Source: Ichthyophthirius multifiliis (lineage: Eukaryota > Ciliophora > Oligohymenophorea > Hymenostomatida). From it: a stretch of DNA of 46,274 bases. Location of the stretch: the NCBI RefSeq assembly GCF_000220395.1, contig NW_004086994.1, positions 1 to 46,274 on the forward strand, given 5' to 3'. Shown here piece after piece: positions 46,137 to 46,274 of the stretch. A program made the translations under genes and the position numbers. Position 1 is the stretch's first letter, and every line of letters starts with the position of its first letter. A model generated the notes under the pieces. The model saw only the letters and a list, made by a program, of their open reading frames with translations, did not search any database and was not told the DNA's origin.

Positions 46137-46178
46137 TCACAATAATATAATAATATAATAATATAATAATATAATAAT
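46137..46178. repeat. (AATAATAT)-like tandem array
   Basis: Five or so tandem units of AATAATAT type, imperfect at the edges. Confidence 0.85.
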
Positions 46179-46241
46179 TTTTAAATAAAATATAGAATTA
46201 TATTTATATATATTAAAAATATTATTAAATGAAAAATATAA

Positions 46242-46274
46242 AAAATAAATATATAAATATATAAATATATAAAT
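46242..46274. repeat. (AAATATAT)n array running off the window
   Basis: About four units, the same unit as at 28421-28474; continues beyond the right edge. Confidence 0.8.

Larger units (their letters stand above)
45680..46274. other. AT-only terminal stretch
   Basis: A- and T-run sequence to the window edge with no coding signal and no C4A2/G4T2 telomere repeats, so this is not visibly a chromosome end. Confidence 0.6.

Noticed and set aside
1-46274. CRISPR arrays, bacterial operons, rRNA genes, insertion sequences
   Set aside because: None seen: no regular spaced repeats, no ribosome-binding-site pattern, no conserved rRNA segments; introns and the nuclear ciliate code show a eukaryotic source.

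Overview
The window reads as a ciliate macronuclear chromosome segment. Base composition is extremely AT-rich (roughly 85% by eye). Every recognisable protein is continuous only if TAA and TAG are read as glutamine and TGA as the sole stop. Introns are short (about 36-130 bp, mostly 40-60), GT..AG and extremely AT-rich. Code and composition point to an oligohymenophorean close to Ichthyophthirius/Tetrahymena. The species is inferred, not shown.

Layout: 1-2172 (+) is the 3' part of a multi-TM protein with a GPS-like Cys/Trp motif. 2.8-5.8 kb (-) holds a six-exon gene of unknown function, an F-box/LRR-like gene and a polyglutamine gene only 11 bp from it. 6.3-12.1 kb (+) holds EMC7, two coiled-coil genes and a seven-exon single-TM protein that may be mitochondrial. 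12.5-17.2 kb (-) holds a cyclin with an N-terminal Cys cluster and an in-frame TGA, then ABCF3/GCN20. 18.0-18.9 kb (+) is a MORN-repeat protein. 19.4-20.8 kb holds a small LYR-like gene (-) and an unassigned gene (+). 21.3-26.8 kb (-) holds a very large coiled-coil gene and a smaller one. 27.0-28.3 kb carries two decayed LINE reverse-transcriptase fragments. 28.8-33.4 kb holds a strongly hydrophobic membrane protein (+), an unknown (-), inositol-pentakisphosphate 2-kinase (+) and a tiny gene. 33.6-37.4 kb (-) holds a ~786-residue unknown with a frame break and a GH18 chitinase-like protein. 38.0-45.7 kb holds small uncertain genes, an 802-residue two-TM protein and a four-EF-hand calcium-binding protein. 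The last ~0.6 kb is simple AT sequence.

There is no sign of operons; neighbours are a mix of cytosolic, ER, ciliary/cortical-type and membrane genes. The most distinctive pattern is a set of breaks in otherwise good host genes: an in-frame TGA in the cyclin, one-base frame breaks at or near A-runs in two or three genes, and candidate micro-introns of 23-26 bp. These may be assembly errors, real recoding, or very small introns; cDNA would separate the three. Exon boundaries were found by eye from reading frame and GT..AG, so they are best where the exon lengths sum to a multiple of three (stated per gene).
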